A stretch of 64,000 nucleotides of DNA from Ananas comosus (GCF_001540865.1 NC_033622.1:17214089-17278088); one strand, 5' to 3'. Positions 1-11,544 are shown, counted from the stretch's first letter. Numbers and translations: made by a program. Notes: generated by a model not told the origin, from the letters alone.

Positions 1-133
1 TCCCAAGTAAATTCAGTATTACCAACTAGATTACTTAATGCGTTTAGCCAAACACCGTCATTTTTTTTTATTGGATTACTAGAAATCTTAAAAAGATAGC
101 GCGAACCAAACGCACCCTAATATATAGATATAT

Positions 134-689
134 AGAGAGAGAAAGAGAGTCCGGCTACTATGCTATCGGTAGCACGGAGCACTCCGTGCTACCAAGTTGT
201 TTTTGATGATGCGGCTTCCAAATCGACGATCGGCTCTGTTAGACTTGATCTACATTATTGAAAGTATTTGGAAACTAAATTTCAGATTTTTTCGACATCA
301 TTTGACTAGTGATCAAAAGATCTCAAAATTCACAATTTTAATGGCCGATGTGGTGTGTTTGTGAGTTTAGCGGTGTAAAACAATCCAAATACGATAAAAT
401 TTTTATAGAAAATTCTTTTCATTATTTAGAGTAGGATCAGTATATCTGATCTTGAATTTAAATCTTTTATCATCATTTTTCATGAAATTTTTATTTTCAG
501 CCGTTCAAGTTTAGATTACTTGTTTGATAGGTAAATAATATCGAAAAATTATGAAATTTAGTTTCTAAACATTTTCAATAGTATAGATCAAGTCTAACAG
601 AGCTGATCGTCGATTTGGAAGCCGCATCATCGAAAACAACTTGGTAGCACGGAGCACTTCGTGCTACCGATAATATGGTAGCCTAGTTC

Positions 690-690
<1 letters not shown>
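134..690. mobile_element. Hairpin-ended, (TA)n-flanked MITE, type A, copy 1
   Basis: An element of about 0.55 kb lies between two (TA)n tracts. Its outer ends read GA-rich then GTCCGGCT on the left and AGCCTAG then (TA)n on the right. The terminal ~110 bp form an inverted repeat: the left TTGATGATGCGGCTTCC is mirrored by GGAAGCCGCATCATCG on the right. Just inside each end is a hairpin built on GGTAGCACGGAG / CTCCGTGCTACC. No ORF is seen, so it is non-autonomous. The (TA)n setting resembles what is described for rice Micron elements; the family assignment is inference. Confidence 0.75.
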
Positions 691-746
<56 letters not shown>

Positions 747-750
<4 letters not shown>

Positions 751-959
751 GCTAGAATACTTGTAAAAGTATCATGGGGGTGATACTTGTGTGTTTTTAG
801 CCCTTGGATGGAGAGATGTGAGGTTGAGATGATGGTGGTAGGTAGTGGTAGGTGAAATAGTGTTTAATCCAAGGGCTATTAATAATCAAAAAGTAGATCC
901 AATGGCTTAAAACCTAATAGCACCATGATGGTGATACTTGTAAAAGTATCATAGCTCAA

Positions 960-975
<16 letters not shown>
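747..975. mobile_element. Hairpin-ended, (TA)n-flanked MITE, type B, copy 1
   Basis: A short element (~230 bp) separated from the preceding one only by (TA)n. It starts GGCTAGAATACT and ends AGCTCAAC followed by (CT)n and (TA)n. Hairpins based on AGTATCA/TGATACT lie at both ends. The core (CCTTGGATGGAGAGATG through the GGTGGTAGGTAGTGG region) is the reverse complement of the core of the element at 53504-53744, so the two belong to one family although their hairpins differ. Confidence 0.72.
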
Positions 976-998
<23 letters not shown>

Positions 999-1493
999 GA
1001 GTAAGTCTCCTGTACTTTCGAAGGTACGGAGACCTCTATGCTTGTAAGTTGTTTTCGATGATAGGAAATCCGATTCGACGATCGGCTCCGATAAATATAA
1101 TCTACCCTATTGGAATTATTTAGAAACCAAATTTTATAATTTTTTGACGACATTTACCAAGCGATCAAAAGGTCTAAAAAATGACTATTTTAATGGCCGA
1201 TGTGGCACGTTTTTAAGTTCAACGGTGTAAGTATCCAAATTAGATGAAAATTTAATAGAAAATTCTACTTAATATCAATAGTAAGACCAACATTTTCGAT
1301 TTGAAATTTGAGTCATTTATCACTGTTTTTTATGAGATTTTCATTTTCAGCCGTTCATTTTGGGGCTACTCGTTTACTAGACAAACGAAATAAAAAATTT
1401 ATGAAATTTGGCTTCTAGATAGTTCCAACAGTGTAGATCATGTCTAACAGAACCGATCGCCAAATCGGATGTCCCATTATTGAAAACAACTTA
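999..1493. mobile_element. Hairpin-ended MITE, type A, copy 2, right end lost at an N
   Basis: The left end follows (TA)n and carries a hairpin GTCTCCTGTAC / GTACGGAGAC, then the type-A subterminal TTGTTTTCGATGAT. The right inverted copy (ATTATTGAAAACAACTT) is cut at the N at 1494, so the expected hairpin and (TA)n are missing. What follows the N (CAACTTTTTCATCTCC) does not belong to the element. Confidence 0.68.
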
Positions 1494-1494
1494 N

Positions 1495-2340
1495 CAACTT
1501 TTTCATCTCCAACCGTCACATATCCTCTATTTGTATCCTAGTAAGAGAAGACTAGGGATCTATTAGTACAGACATTGATATTGGCTCTTGAGTTTACCAC
1601 AATATAAATTATGATAGGTATGGTTAATATTGGGTATAAAGGAGGTAAACCTAAAGTTTGAGTTGAAAGGTTCAATCTTAATCATGTTTACTTGAGATTT
1701 AGGATAGTTGTTCTGATTATTCTGATCCTTCTTATAGGCAACTTTCTCTTTATTTCGATAAAAGCATTTTGAAGCAAAATAATTATTCCAGCCACAAATC
1801 TAACAGAAATCATTCTTCTTATTATTCCCACTAGATTGGCTGATATTGTATTTCTGGATATGGTTTTGATTTCAGTTTGGCTTCTTATCCTTAAAGCCTT
1901 TACCTTAGGGGGATGTTTGGATCGTTGTAAAAGTTAGCTGAAAGTATTTTCGCCTTGGAAAACAAATTTTCAAGCGTTTGGTAGCTCGTAAAATTATTTT
2001 CACGTAAAACGTTTTTTTATAGATTTTGCAAAAAAATTGATATTTCGTTTTCCGCTCTAAAACGTTGAAAAATAAAAATAGAAGAGGAAAAAAAACACGA
2101 TGCATAGATTTGGAGTGCCTACACAGTCGCAGTTACTCGCGAGGCCCATGGACCGCTCGAGAAGTGTTGGCTTGGCCTCATGGACCGCATCCAATTTTGA
2201 CGGTAAATACCATAATATATGCATAAAGCATAGTTTAATATATAAAAAAGTAATATATATTTAAGTTTTTAAGTAATATAATTTGAAGTAAAAATTTAAA
2301 ATATCTTTTATGTAATCAAATAATAATAAAAAATAAGGCT
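1495..2340. other. Intergenic, no gene recognised
   Basis: AT-rich sequence without a convincing ORF. A stretch near 1910-2130 begins with GGATGTTTGGATCG, which looks like a MITE terminus, but I found no matching inverted end. Confidence 0.5.
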
Positions 2341-2470
2341 AAATTATAGAAAAACCCCTGTAAAAACCTGCTTTTTCACTTTCCCCCCCTACATTTAAAA
2401 ACCTGCACTTTGCCCCCTCCTAATTACAAAATTGTGCACTTACCCCCCTGCCGTCACGGTTCCGTGAGAG
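2341..2470. mobile_element. C-tract-rich terminal region, possibly of a MULE
   Basis: Alternating A/T-rich and C-tract segments (AACCCCTG, CCCCCCT, TTGCCCCCTCC, TTACCCCCCTG) resemble Mutator-like terminal repeats in plants. The GRF zinc-finger gene downstream is a common plant family that may be carried by such elements. No inverted partner was found downstream up to 4.2 kb, so the call is tentative. Confidence 0.3.
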
Positions 2471-2899
2471 TTTCGTCTGCTAATTAAAATTTATTTGTGG
2501 ATACCAAAACTACCCTTCAAAATGGCGGGAGTCTATTAAATACCCATTCATTTCCGTCCCAGACTTTTGCTGTCCACTATTTCTCCATTATTTTCCCCAT
2601 TTTTTCACCCTGTCAACTGCTACCCATCTTACCTATCTTCTCCTCCTCCCAGTAATGTCATCACTGTAGTCATTGGAGCTTGAACATTCCCAAGTAGTCT
2701 CCAAATACATCAAAAATGTATGATTTTCCTTCCCTAGTCGCACAAGTGTATACATATATATTGTTCTTCTCTCCAGATCAACCATTTTTGTTTTATTTTC
2801 CTCAAAATATACTATGGATTAATGAAAAATTGTTTTTCTTAATATATTAAGTTTTGTATCCTTATTTTATAATTTTTTATCACCTTTGGCTACAGCAAA

Positions 2900-3387
2900 A
2901 TGTCTGGCTCTTTATCTAGTAGTTGTACTAGTGGCCAACTCAATGTGGACAATCCTGTTTGCTTTTGTGGATTAAAGGCTCCTCAGAGAACAGCACTAAC
3001 ATTTGATAATCCAGGAAGACGATTTTATGACTGCATAAACTGCAAGAGAAATGGTTATGGTTTTTTTCGTTGGCGTGATCCAGAGATATTTGAGCGAGGA
3101 AAAGAATACATCATCGAACTCGAACAAATTGGACATTTGAAGAAGAAAGTAATAGCATTGGAAAATGAGATATTAACAACTACTGAAGACAATTATACTC
3201 TTAGAAAGAAGTTGATAGATATTGAAAATTCGAGGATGGCACTTCGAGGGGAAATAGATAGACTAATTGCAAAATGGCTTTGGCCCAAATAAAGCTAAAG
3301 GAGGAAGACAATCAGAAAATTTGCAAATACTACTTGCTTCTTATCTGTATACTTCTAATTGCTTTGATGTGGTATGTATTGATATGA
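2900..3387 (+). pseudogene. GRF-type zinc-finger protein with C-terminal membrane segment, frameshifted
   Basis: The first frame (2900-3292, 130 aa) opens with a GRF zinc ribbon: Cys21-x-Cys23 and Cys45-x2-Cys48, with FFRW at 55-58, followed by a Glu/Lys/Leu-rich coiled coil at roughly 72-118. A stop follows at 3290-3292. Another frame, from ATG 3274 to TGA 3385-3387, encodes 37 residues ending in a hydrophobic stretch (YYLLLICILLIALMWYVLI), the membrane tail usual for small plant GRF proteins. The frames meet at the A-run 3271-3274; one A fewer than expected would explain the break. Whole, the protein would be about 160 aa. GRF zinc fingers are thought to bind nucleic acid; the role of these short plant forms is unknown to me. 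The break may be real or a homopolymer sequencing error. Confidence 0.72.
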
Positions 3388-4200
3388 ATGTACTTATGTT
3401 ATATTTGTTTGGAATTTTGGACTGTTGTTGTGCATGCCACCTCATTTTGTTTCTAAATGAGTGGTCTATTATGTAATATATCATACAACTATTTAAGTTA
3501 TTAAGTCTCTACATGGATCTTCATGATATTTGTATGTACTTTATAGTTGTCTACATGTAAGATGTGCTTAATAATATGCATTCCAATGAACTAATGCACC
3601 ATTCCAATGAACTAATCACAATAAACACAATATGCACAGAAGGCACAAAAAACTACATCTGATGGTACCAACAGATACCAATAATGCAGCAGAGTTCAAC
3701 AGATTTTTAACAATCTCTGCTGGTACCAGCAGCCAGCAATGCAGCAAATACCAACAGATACCAGCAGATACCAGCAACTTAGAAGAATCCATACATGAAC
3801 TAATAAGAGAACTAAACATATAAGTAATATTCAGCACAATCTATACATGAATAAGAGAACCAACAAACATTCAGCAAAATCCATACATTAATAAGAGTAT
3901 CAGCAAGTTCACATCAAAAGCATCCCAGTGACAGCAAGATCCAAATACATTAACAGTTAGATCCATACACTAACAGTTAGATCCAAATATAAATACAAAA
4001 GGATCTAAGTTGAGTTATAGATAGTAATGTAAGTATCTTATAGCTTGCTTTATAAACAGACCAAAATAGAAAATGAGTATACAAAAAAAAAAAAAACAAT
4101 TTCATGTTGCCCCTGGCCTAAGTTGGCTTACTAGTAGATTCTTGAGTTGTTGCTGACATATGCTGCTCTCCTATCCCTCTTTTGAGAAATGCCTAAAGAA
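3388..4200. other. Intergenic, low-complexity CAGCA-rich stretch
   Basis: 3650-3960 is rich in short near-repeats of ACCAGCAGATACCAGCA and AATCCATACATGAAC type. Small ORFs on both strands here arise from that repetition. No gene is recognised. Confidence 0.5.
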
Positions 4201-4222
4201 AGAATCAACATATATATATATA

Positions 4223-4449
4223 GTCCGGCTGGGATGCTATCGATAGTACCAAGGACTTGTTGCTATTGAGTTTTCTACCGTTAGATTAACCCTTTGATTA
4301 TTTTTACTCGTTAGATTATACTATTCAACCAACCACCCACTCAACCATAGGGAGCCCACATCATCCTAACCGCATATTTTTTAATCAAAGGCTAAAAAAC
4401 TTATAGCACCAATAACTTGGTGCTATTAATAGTATTCCAGCCTAGTTCT
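4223..4449. mobile_element. Hairpin-ended, (TA)n-flanked MITE, type B, copy 2
   Basis: A (TA)n tract precedes GTCCGGCT and another follows CCAGCCTAGTTC. Hairpins lie at both ends: an imperfect ATAGTACCAA/TTGTTGCTAT on the left and a perfect ATAGCACCAA/TTGGTGCTAT on the right. The core is short and AT-rich, without an ORF. Confidence 0.7.
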
Positions 4450-4499
4450 ATATATATATATATATATTTAATTATATAATCTTTTAATTGTTTGATGTG

Positions 4500-4755
4500 T
4501 GTCGGTCAACGACACTCTGACATTAAAGTTTAAGCTAATTACTTATTTTAACAATTTTGTAGTTACAAAAATTGTAAGAAATATACTAATTAAATCTATA
4601 AAGATAAATAATGTATTCAAATTTTGAAATTATTATGCTGTTGACTTGCTCAAATCAAACAAATTAAAAGATTGGATAGTAAAACCAAAATTTTGAAAGA
4701 TGATAGTCAAATCAAAATAATTCATAATTCTTGTAAGTTCTATACATTTTTACCT
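4500..4755. mobile_element. Partial copy of a long-TIR MITE family (see 18250-18578)
   Basis: Shares blocks such as AAGCTAATTA, AAAGATAAATAATG, TCAAATTTTGAA and CAAATCAAACAAATTAAAA with 18250-18578, and ends with the degraded inverted terminus (CAAAATTTTGAAAG ... AAGTTC). The left terminus is missing, apparently replaced by the (TA)n of the neighbouring element. Confidence 0.55.
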
Positions 4756-4759
4756 ATAT

Positions 4760-7700
4760 ATTAATACTTTTATCACATATGGATATAAATGATTCGTGAA
4801 ATTAATATGTGAGGTAAACAATAAAATATTATCATTGCAGCCACTAAACTTTGAGAGAGGTATGGTTTGAGTTACGATATAAAAATATAATTCATTCAAT
4901 ATTGAATCTGAAATTAAGTCCACGATCTTACAAAATAAAGGGTTTTAGAACTAGCTCTTACAAATATATTGCCCAAATCGATCAATCTCTTTTGGATATA
5001 AACATTAAATATATATACTATTTAGTATTTGTTGACAACAGAAGATTTTGTAGAATAATGATTGTTTGTATTACTGAACAAAATATTATAGTAGAAGGTT
5101 TTGATTTTGAGTGTTTTTTAATTTTCGGCTTCATTTAATTTTTTTTCCATTTAATTCAAATACTGAGAGATTCTTTTCATAATATTATCCTGAAGCCATA
5201 TTGTAGTACACCATGTTCAAGCTTTAGCCTGTGGTTAATTAGATTGTTTCACATATTTTGGTGCCTTTCATGGCTTCGTTAAGTTTTGAATAAAAGAAAT
5301 CACAAAGACAAGATTAATTAAGTGCGATTAAGTTGGAAGAAAGTTCGTCCAACAAATGAAGAATAACGATTTGGTCTGCCACTTTCTTTTGAAGGGGTTG
5401 CGCCCTTTTCATTTTTTTAAAAAAGAAAACAACTTTTGGGGGCGGTAATGTTTAATTAGGTAGTAATTTTAAAATCACAAATCATTATAAAGCATCAAAA
5501 TAAAGTTCATTATAATTAGTTATGTTACTTTAATATCATGTAAAGATTCCTCATGCACAGCATAAAAGCTACCACTTTCTAAGAAAAGTTAATCTATTTA
5601 CTACCTTTTTCCATGAGAGTATCATTAATGGGAAGTACACCTCTTTTTCGTTTTAGAAGAAAAATACCAAGTACGCTTATTTGCAGGTATACAGCATTAT
5701 TACAATGCACTCAGTTGCTCTTGAGTTACCATCATTTTCTTGTGCTAATGCCTTTCCTTCCGACTGGGGCATGACATGAGTGCATCTAATAGACATGAGA
5801 GAATCAATTCTTCAGGCTTCTTTCCAAAAGTGATATAAGATGATATCTTTGTAGTTTGTTTCTTTGTGAATGAGTGGGAGAAGAGAAGGCCCCTCTTCGG
5901 CATGAAAAGCAAGTTTCTTGGGCCACTGGGGCTATGAAAGAGATATTAACAGAGAGCTGGTGCCACGATATATACGAATGAACAACAATACTAGGGTTAG
6001 CTCTTTTGTCAATGGTGGCCCGTCTGCAGTTAACTACTACGCTTGGTGGAATATATAGGCAAGTAAATCAAATGTCAGTAGGAGTACGATGATTAGAATT
6101 TAGGTGTTAGAAAAGAAAGGCGTGATTAGTAACTAGTAAGATAATAAAATTTAAGCTTTTCTTTTGTAGGGTTTAGAAAATTAAGAAATGCAAAAAAAGG
6201 AGCTGAATATCTCAATATATATTGTTGCCATCCTGTGGTGCTGAACAATTTGATTAGAAAGAAATAATAGAATCCTCCAACAATAAAAAGAAGTTTATCT
6301 TAAAATTTTTGGACAATAAATGATTTTGTACGTAGTCAAATTCATCGCTCTTGATAAATGAAATAGATAGCATGCAGTTGTCTTTCTTTCGAAAAGAAAA
6401 AAGAAAAGAAAAAGAAAGTGGTATTAGATGGAAGGTAATTCTTCCGGAATATTCAAGAGACCCAGCTAAGATATATATGGCGCTAGCTAGCTCGGCAGGT
6501 GGCGTCAATTGTTAGGCAACAGACACGGACAAGTTTAGGGAGTAAAACAGGTTAACCACCTCGTCATTGGAAAGAAGAAACTCAAGCAGCCAGGGGAAGA
6601 TGATCCATCCCTTTCCACGTGAACCCATATATGGTTGTTAGGTTCCGCTCGCTCTCTCTTGATGTTAACAACACTGCACATACACAGCACTGTATCGATG
6701 CGAGTGTGATGCTGATTGATGGTAATTCATATATAGAGAGCTATCTTGAATATATAATTGAAACTAGATCTCCTGCCCTCGGTCCTTCCCTCGGTGCTAA
6801 TTAAGATAAGGGTGTAGTGGCCAGCCACTCGTGAGCCATGCACCTTTTGCCCGCGATTCATTGCCAGCTGGATTAGTTGGGAGTTTGATCATGACTATAC
6901 AAGAGGAATCAGGTGAGGTTATATATATACACACACAAACAATGGACCCAGAGAATAGAGGTGATCCACGTACATTTTGCTTAATCAGCAAGCTAGGAGA
7001 AAGGCATATATTTTCTTGATCATCTGAAAATTAAAGAGGAGCCAGCCGCCAGGCTAGAGAAGAGAGAATGGACCACAGGGACTTCCTTCGTCCCACTCAG
7101 ACTTGTTTGGATGCACAAAAAGTGGTTCAAAGCTTTGACTGCAGTCTCGTCCTAGCCTGCAGAGGTCACGCCTGCGCGGTCCCTCCATCCATCATTCGGC
7201 ATGCTTTTTCACGCCTCACTTCACGAAAATAATGCAACTTTTCTTTCTCAATATTCCTGACGGATCGATCATGCGGGTTTTAATTTACTGAGTTAATTTC
7301 ACCAACGGCCGGCTCATTCCACCCTATCCTTATCATTAATTTTTTGAATACGTACGGCGAGTTAGTCATTAAAATTGAGAGCATATTTTTCAAAAGAAAA
7401 TGGGTATTGAAGTGTTGGTATGTACACATACAGCTAGCATTTTTAAACAGCATGCATTTCTATAGCATATATATTATTAACATATCAATAGTGTATACAT
7501 AATAAAAGATTTTCAAGTGAGTTCTATAGCTAATTTGCCCTGAGCCGGGTAACGAACAGTAAGATCTAGAGTGAAAAAGTGGAGATTATTTGATTGATTT
7601 CTCTCTGTATAAAGAATTGTTACTCATTTCATTCAGTATATATACTATACAAAATATTACTAGCTAGTAGAATTATATATATATATACAAAAAAAAAAAT

Positions 7701-8380
7701 TGAAATGCTAAAATACAATTATAATTTTTTATTTTGAGTGGATTGAAATCAGTTTTGATTGTACAAAATATTTCACAAATAATTCTTTGTGGTATTTTCT
7801 TTTCAAAATTGACTCAACTTTTTAATTGGACTCTCGATCATCTTCAAAAAATATTTTTTTCGACAAAAAATGATATATAATTTTTCATCCAATCTCATAT
7901 TTAATAGCATTATAATATAGCATAATATTTTTTTCATTAATAAAAAATATTATATTTAATGAATAACCTCATTGCCCGGTAAAGCCCTCCCCAATTGGAT
8001 GGGTGGACAGAATTATTGCAACCCTTTCAGGCTTCTTATTCCATCGATCGTTGCTCGACTGAATTGGCTCACACAAAAATGTAGTACTGTACCTTCTTTT
8101 ATTCTCTAGTCCCATCAATTGTGCGAAACTATTGCTGGAACCATGCACCTACATTGTCCAATATCTATCTCATGCAGCTTAAATCCTTATCAAACCTCTT
8201 TCTCATTTTATTGTCCAATCAATTATCCAGTGGTTACAACAACATGTTTTTTCCTTCCTTTTTCTGCAACTAGTCTTTCCTCTGTTTAAGAGTAAGTGAT
8301 GATACTTAGGTGCACCAGATTTACTGATACACCAAGTGCAGGCAATAACTTCCCGACTAGGTAGTATCCTGCTGCCCCTC
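4760..8380. other. Long intergenic region
   Basis: About 3.6 kb of AT-rich DNA with no gene I can support. A SINE-tail-like scrap (AAATGAAATAGATAGCATGC) sits at 6356-6376. ORFs of 60-95 codons here have no recognisable domain. Confidence 0.5.
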
Positions 8381-8382
8381 CC

Positions 8383-8390
8383 TATTTAAA
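8383..8390 (+). promoter_or_regulatory. Possible TATA box of the MIZ1-like gene
   Basis: TATTTAAA lies about 150 bp before the ATG of the downstream single-exon gene, in a C-rich then A-rich leader. Position and sequence fit a plant TATA box; there is no experimental support. Confidence 0.35.
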
Positions 8391-8537
8391 GTTTTAAACA
8401 CACATATATTACATCCCCGAAATCGATCCCATAGATCCACTCCCTCGCCCCCGCCCCGTCCCTGATCTCTACATATACCCAAAAAAAGAAAAAAAGAAAA
8501 AAGAAAAAAAGATCAAATAGCTAGCTAGAGAGCGCGC

Positions 8538-9278
8538 ATGTACACGTATAACAAGATGAGGATGGTCGACCTGGGGAGTCACGTCATCGACAGGCCGACC
8601 GCAGTGGACTGCAGCAAGGACGTGCGCTTCGGCCGCTCCTTCCGCTCCCTGGTGGAGTGCATGGTCCCTTACTGCTGCGCCTTCCAACCCTCCAGCTCCC
8701 TCTCATCCTCCTCATCGTCGTCGTCGTCGTCCTCCATCTACACATTAGATAACGCAGCCGCCGATGCCGGTCCAACCAACCTCACGCTCACCGGCACCTT
8801 CTTCGGCTACCGCCGCAGCCGCGTCCGTTTCTGCCTCCACGACAGCTCCTACTCCCGAGCCGCCGCTCCTCTCCTCCTCCTCGAGTTCGCCATCCCCACC
8901 GCTTACCTCGCCAGAGAGATGCAGCACGGCCTGCTCCGCATCGCCCTCGAGTGCGACCGCAGCGCCTACACATACGGCGGCGGCTCCTCGCTGTTCGCCA
9001 TGCCCGTCTGGTCCATGTACTGCAACGGGCGCAAGGTTGGGTTCGCGGTGCGGCGCCAGATGAGCGAGGGCGACGCCGCCGTCTTCAAGCTCATGCAGTC
9101 AGTGTCGGTGGGCGCCGGCGTGCTCCCCGGGGAGTCCAAGTCCGGAGATGGAGATCTCTTGTACCTGAGGGCCAGTTTCCAGCGAGTTGTCGGATCGGTG
9201 GACTCCCAGTCGTTCCATATGATTAATCCGGTGGGGAGCACGGGCCAACAGTTGAGTATATTCCTTCTTCGAACATAA
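8538..9278 (+). CDS. MIZ1-like: MIZU-KUSSEI 1-like protein (DUF617)
   Basis: Single exon, 246 aa. A serine run (about residues 52-66) separates a short N-terminus containing DVRFGRSFRSLVECM from the DUF617 domain (about 80-246). Family blocks are all present: LTGTFFGYRRSRVRFCL, LLLEFAIPTAYLAREMQHG, MPVWSMYCNGRKVGFAVRR, VSVGAGVLPG, and a C-terminal SFHMINPVGSTGQQLSIF. Arabidopsis MIZ1 is needed for root hydrotropism; other members are mostly uncharacterised, and this may be a paralogue rather than the orthologue. ATG 8538 is the first in frame. The ATG at 8556 (MRMVDLG) is an equally good start and may match relatives better. Codon use is strongly GC-rich compared with the flanks, as in many monocot single-exon genes. 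Complete and apparently intact. Confidence 0.92.
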   Translation: MYTYNKMRMVDLGSHVIDRPTAVDCSKDVRFGRSFRSLVECMVPYCCAFQPSSSLSSSSSSSSSSSIYTLDNAAADAGPTNLTLTGTFFGYRRSRVRFCLHDSSYSRAAAPLLLLEFAIPTAYLAREMQHGLLRIALECDRSAYTYGGGSSLFAMPVWSMYCNGRKVGFAVRRQMSEGDAAVFKLMQSVSVGAGVLPGESKSGDGDLLYLRASFQRVVGSVDSQSFHMINPVGSTGQQLSIFLLRT

Positions 9279-9349
9279 ATCAGGATATATCTTCCTGCCT
9301 GTATTTGTGGCTCGCAACTTAATTAATTAATTATATATCTTTCTCTCTC

Positions 9350-9385
<36 letters not shown>

Positions 9386-10270
9386 TACATATGGAAAGGC
9401 CAGTTATTAATTAATTAGATGTTGGACTACCGTGCTGCACTGTAGTACTGTACTGTATATATCCCGGTTGGGTTTCCTCAAAATTATGTTCCCCGTCGCA
9501 TGCAATGTTTCAACTTAAGTGCCTCATCCTCTATATATGTCTTATTTCACTGTTTTTCTTTTTATTTTTCTGAGAAAACTTTCCATAACAGTTTTGACGT
9601 GTGCTGCAACAAAACAAAATGAGTCGTGAGAATCGATGAGGAAAGGAAAAAGAAATTAGGTGTAATGGCCTGAGCAGCGGCCTAATCTTTGCTTTATCAG
9701 AACTCCGCAATATTTCTTTTCAGTGACGTCCAGCTATGTGACACACGTGCTTCTAGCTGCTTGCGTTGTATGTCCGGCTATTTATATGGTTCTCTGTGGA
9801 ATCTCCCAACTTGGGAAAGTGCGGACGAGAAGAGGACATGCACAGAATCGGATGGAGAATTAAAGCTGGGCCTTGGAAGTGGGCCGCTTTCATTCTCTCG
9901 CACTGAAATTGTGGATGGTCCAGTTCTCTACACGTACAATTATAACGTTGCCTGGGCATGCTGCGAATCTGTCGCCATCCTCTCCGCGGACGTTGTGTCG
10001 ATCATCTTACTGTGGACTCGATCTCAGCCGTCTCTGATCAGCTGGGAAGAATTTGCACCGTCTGCTATCCTGCAATGGAGCTGCTGGGGTCGAACAGTCT
10101 CGTTAGCCCTTAACTTTGCTTCTCCACAAGCCTTCTTCGCTTCTTTTACATTATTACGTACGTACTTTCGTCATGTATTTAGGCACTGCCAATACTCTAA
10201 ACATTATTATAAAAGGAATAAAGAGACCATGCTACGCCTTTTAAGGCCTCTAGCTTAGCCAAGTGAACAT
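9279..10270. other. 3' flank and intergenic DNA of the MIZ1-like gene
   Basis: Contains a (TA)n tract at about 9353-9380. A 189-codon frame at 9689-10258 starts with TTG, has no recognised domain and is not called. Confidence 0.5.
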
Positions 10271-10273
10271 TTA

Positions 10274-10621
10274 GCTATCGTTTGGTTCGGAATTAAAAAA
10301 AAACTAGTTATTTCAGGAATAGAATTAAGTTTAGGATTAAGATAGGATTAGAGTATTTTTGTGTTTGGTTGGGGGTTGGAATTAGTCTAGGATAGTAAAA
10401 AATAGTATTTGGTTGGAATAGATGGGATAAGAAGAATAATAGGTTATTATGAATAAAAAATAGTGTTTGGTTGGGGTTTGGTGGAGTTAGGTGAGGTTAG
10501 CTAATCCGAGATAACCCATTTGAGGTGGGATTAGCTAATCCCACCTATTTTTAGAAATGTTTGGAGATAAAATAGGGGTTAAAGAATTATTCCACCCCTT
10601 AACCCCCAACCAAACGGAGGC
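10274..10621. mobile_element. MITE, Tourist-like termini
   Basis: The left end GCTATCGTTTGGTTCGG and the right end AACCCCCAACCAAACGGAGGC form an imperfect terminal inverted repeat. Flanks are TTA on the left and TAA on the right, consistent with a 2-bp TA or an altered 3-bp duplication. The interior repeats GTTTGGTTGG motifs and has no ORF. Roughly 350 bp, non-autonomous. Confidence 0.65.
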
Positions 10622-10624
10622 TAA

Positions 10625-11220
10625 ACAGAATTGATTCCAAAGCTCAAGTTCAACCGTTGAGCATTTATCAAATAAAAACTAATAAATAATGACATAAAAA
10701 ATAATAAAAATGATCTCAAATCACGGTCCAACTAAAAATAATAAGCAACTATTAAATGGAAGCCTACATCCGAGTCAGACATTTGTAGATTAAGTCGTTT
10801 TAGAAAATAACTTGGCTTCTTTCAAATTCAATGTAAATAGTAACGTGGGACTAGCAAATTTGCATGCGCTATGGTATGTCTATTTTACCGAAAATGAACA
10901 GGATGAAGTTGTTTTCAATCGTAATTGTTCATTTTTATTGTTTGATTTATCTAACTATACATTAAGTCGAAATTCAAAGTTTTTATAGTTATGTACGTAA
11001 TTAATTTCGGCCCATTCTAGACCTAAGTCAATTACAAATAATAATAATAATATTATTATTATTATTGTTAATTTATTTTTTATATTTTTAATTTTTACGC
11101 TGCCAAACAAATAACAATTCTAACGAAACTTCAATTCTACAACTATATTTATAAATAAACACTGAAAAAAGATTCATAAAAAAAAATAAACACTGAAAAA
11201 GTAATTTTTATAGAAACTCT
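10625..11220. other. Intergenic, AT-rich
   Basis: No gene seen. An (AAT)n/(ATT)n palindromic microsatellite occupies about 11038-11069. Confidence 0.5.
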
Positions 11221-11409
11221 TATATACCGAAAGTTTTTTTTTTTAGAGAAATAGATAGCATGCTACCCGTTTCGTTTATTTTATTTATTTATAAATAAAC
11301 TTAGCGAGAAATGTGAATCAACTAAGATTTGAACTTGGGTCTCAGATACCAACCACCAAGCCGTTTGCCACTTGCTCTAGGGACGGTCGGTTTATATACC
11401 GAAAGTTTT
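11221..11409 (-). mobile_element. tRNA-derived SINE, copy 1, with 17-bp target-site duplication
   Basis: In minus orientation the element reads CCGACCGTCCCTAGAGCAAG at its 5' end, with an A-box-like TAGAGCAAGTGG and a B-box-like GTTCAAATC, and a 3' tail containing GGGTAGCATGCTA and TCTC/A-rich sequence. It is bounded by a perfect direct repeat TATATACCGAAAGTTTT at 11221-11237 and 11393-11409. The body is about 11245-11390. The long, perfect duplication shows retroposition by a LINE-type machinery. It would use RNA polymerase III if active. Confidence 0.88.
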
Positions 11410-11544
11410 ATTTCAACTATTCAGTGAAACAAGCATATTCTACGAGTACGCTTACATTAAAAGAACTTGAAATCGAATTTATCTTTTTTTCCTTTGAAAA
11501 GGCCTTGAAAGGAGAATGATTGATCATACGAAAAATAGCATTTT

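Noticed and set aside
2341..4200. Complete MULE around the GRF gene
   Set aside because: Only a possible left terminus was seen; no inverted right end was found.
9689..10258. 189-codon open frame after the MIZ1-like gene
   Set aside because: It starts with TTG, has no recognised domain, and its composition is not clearly coding.
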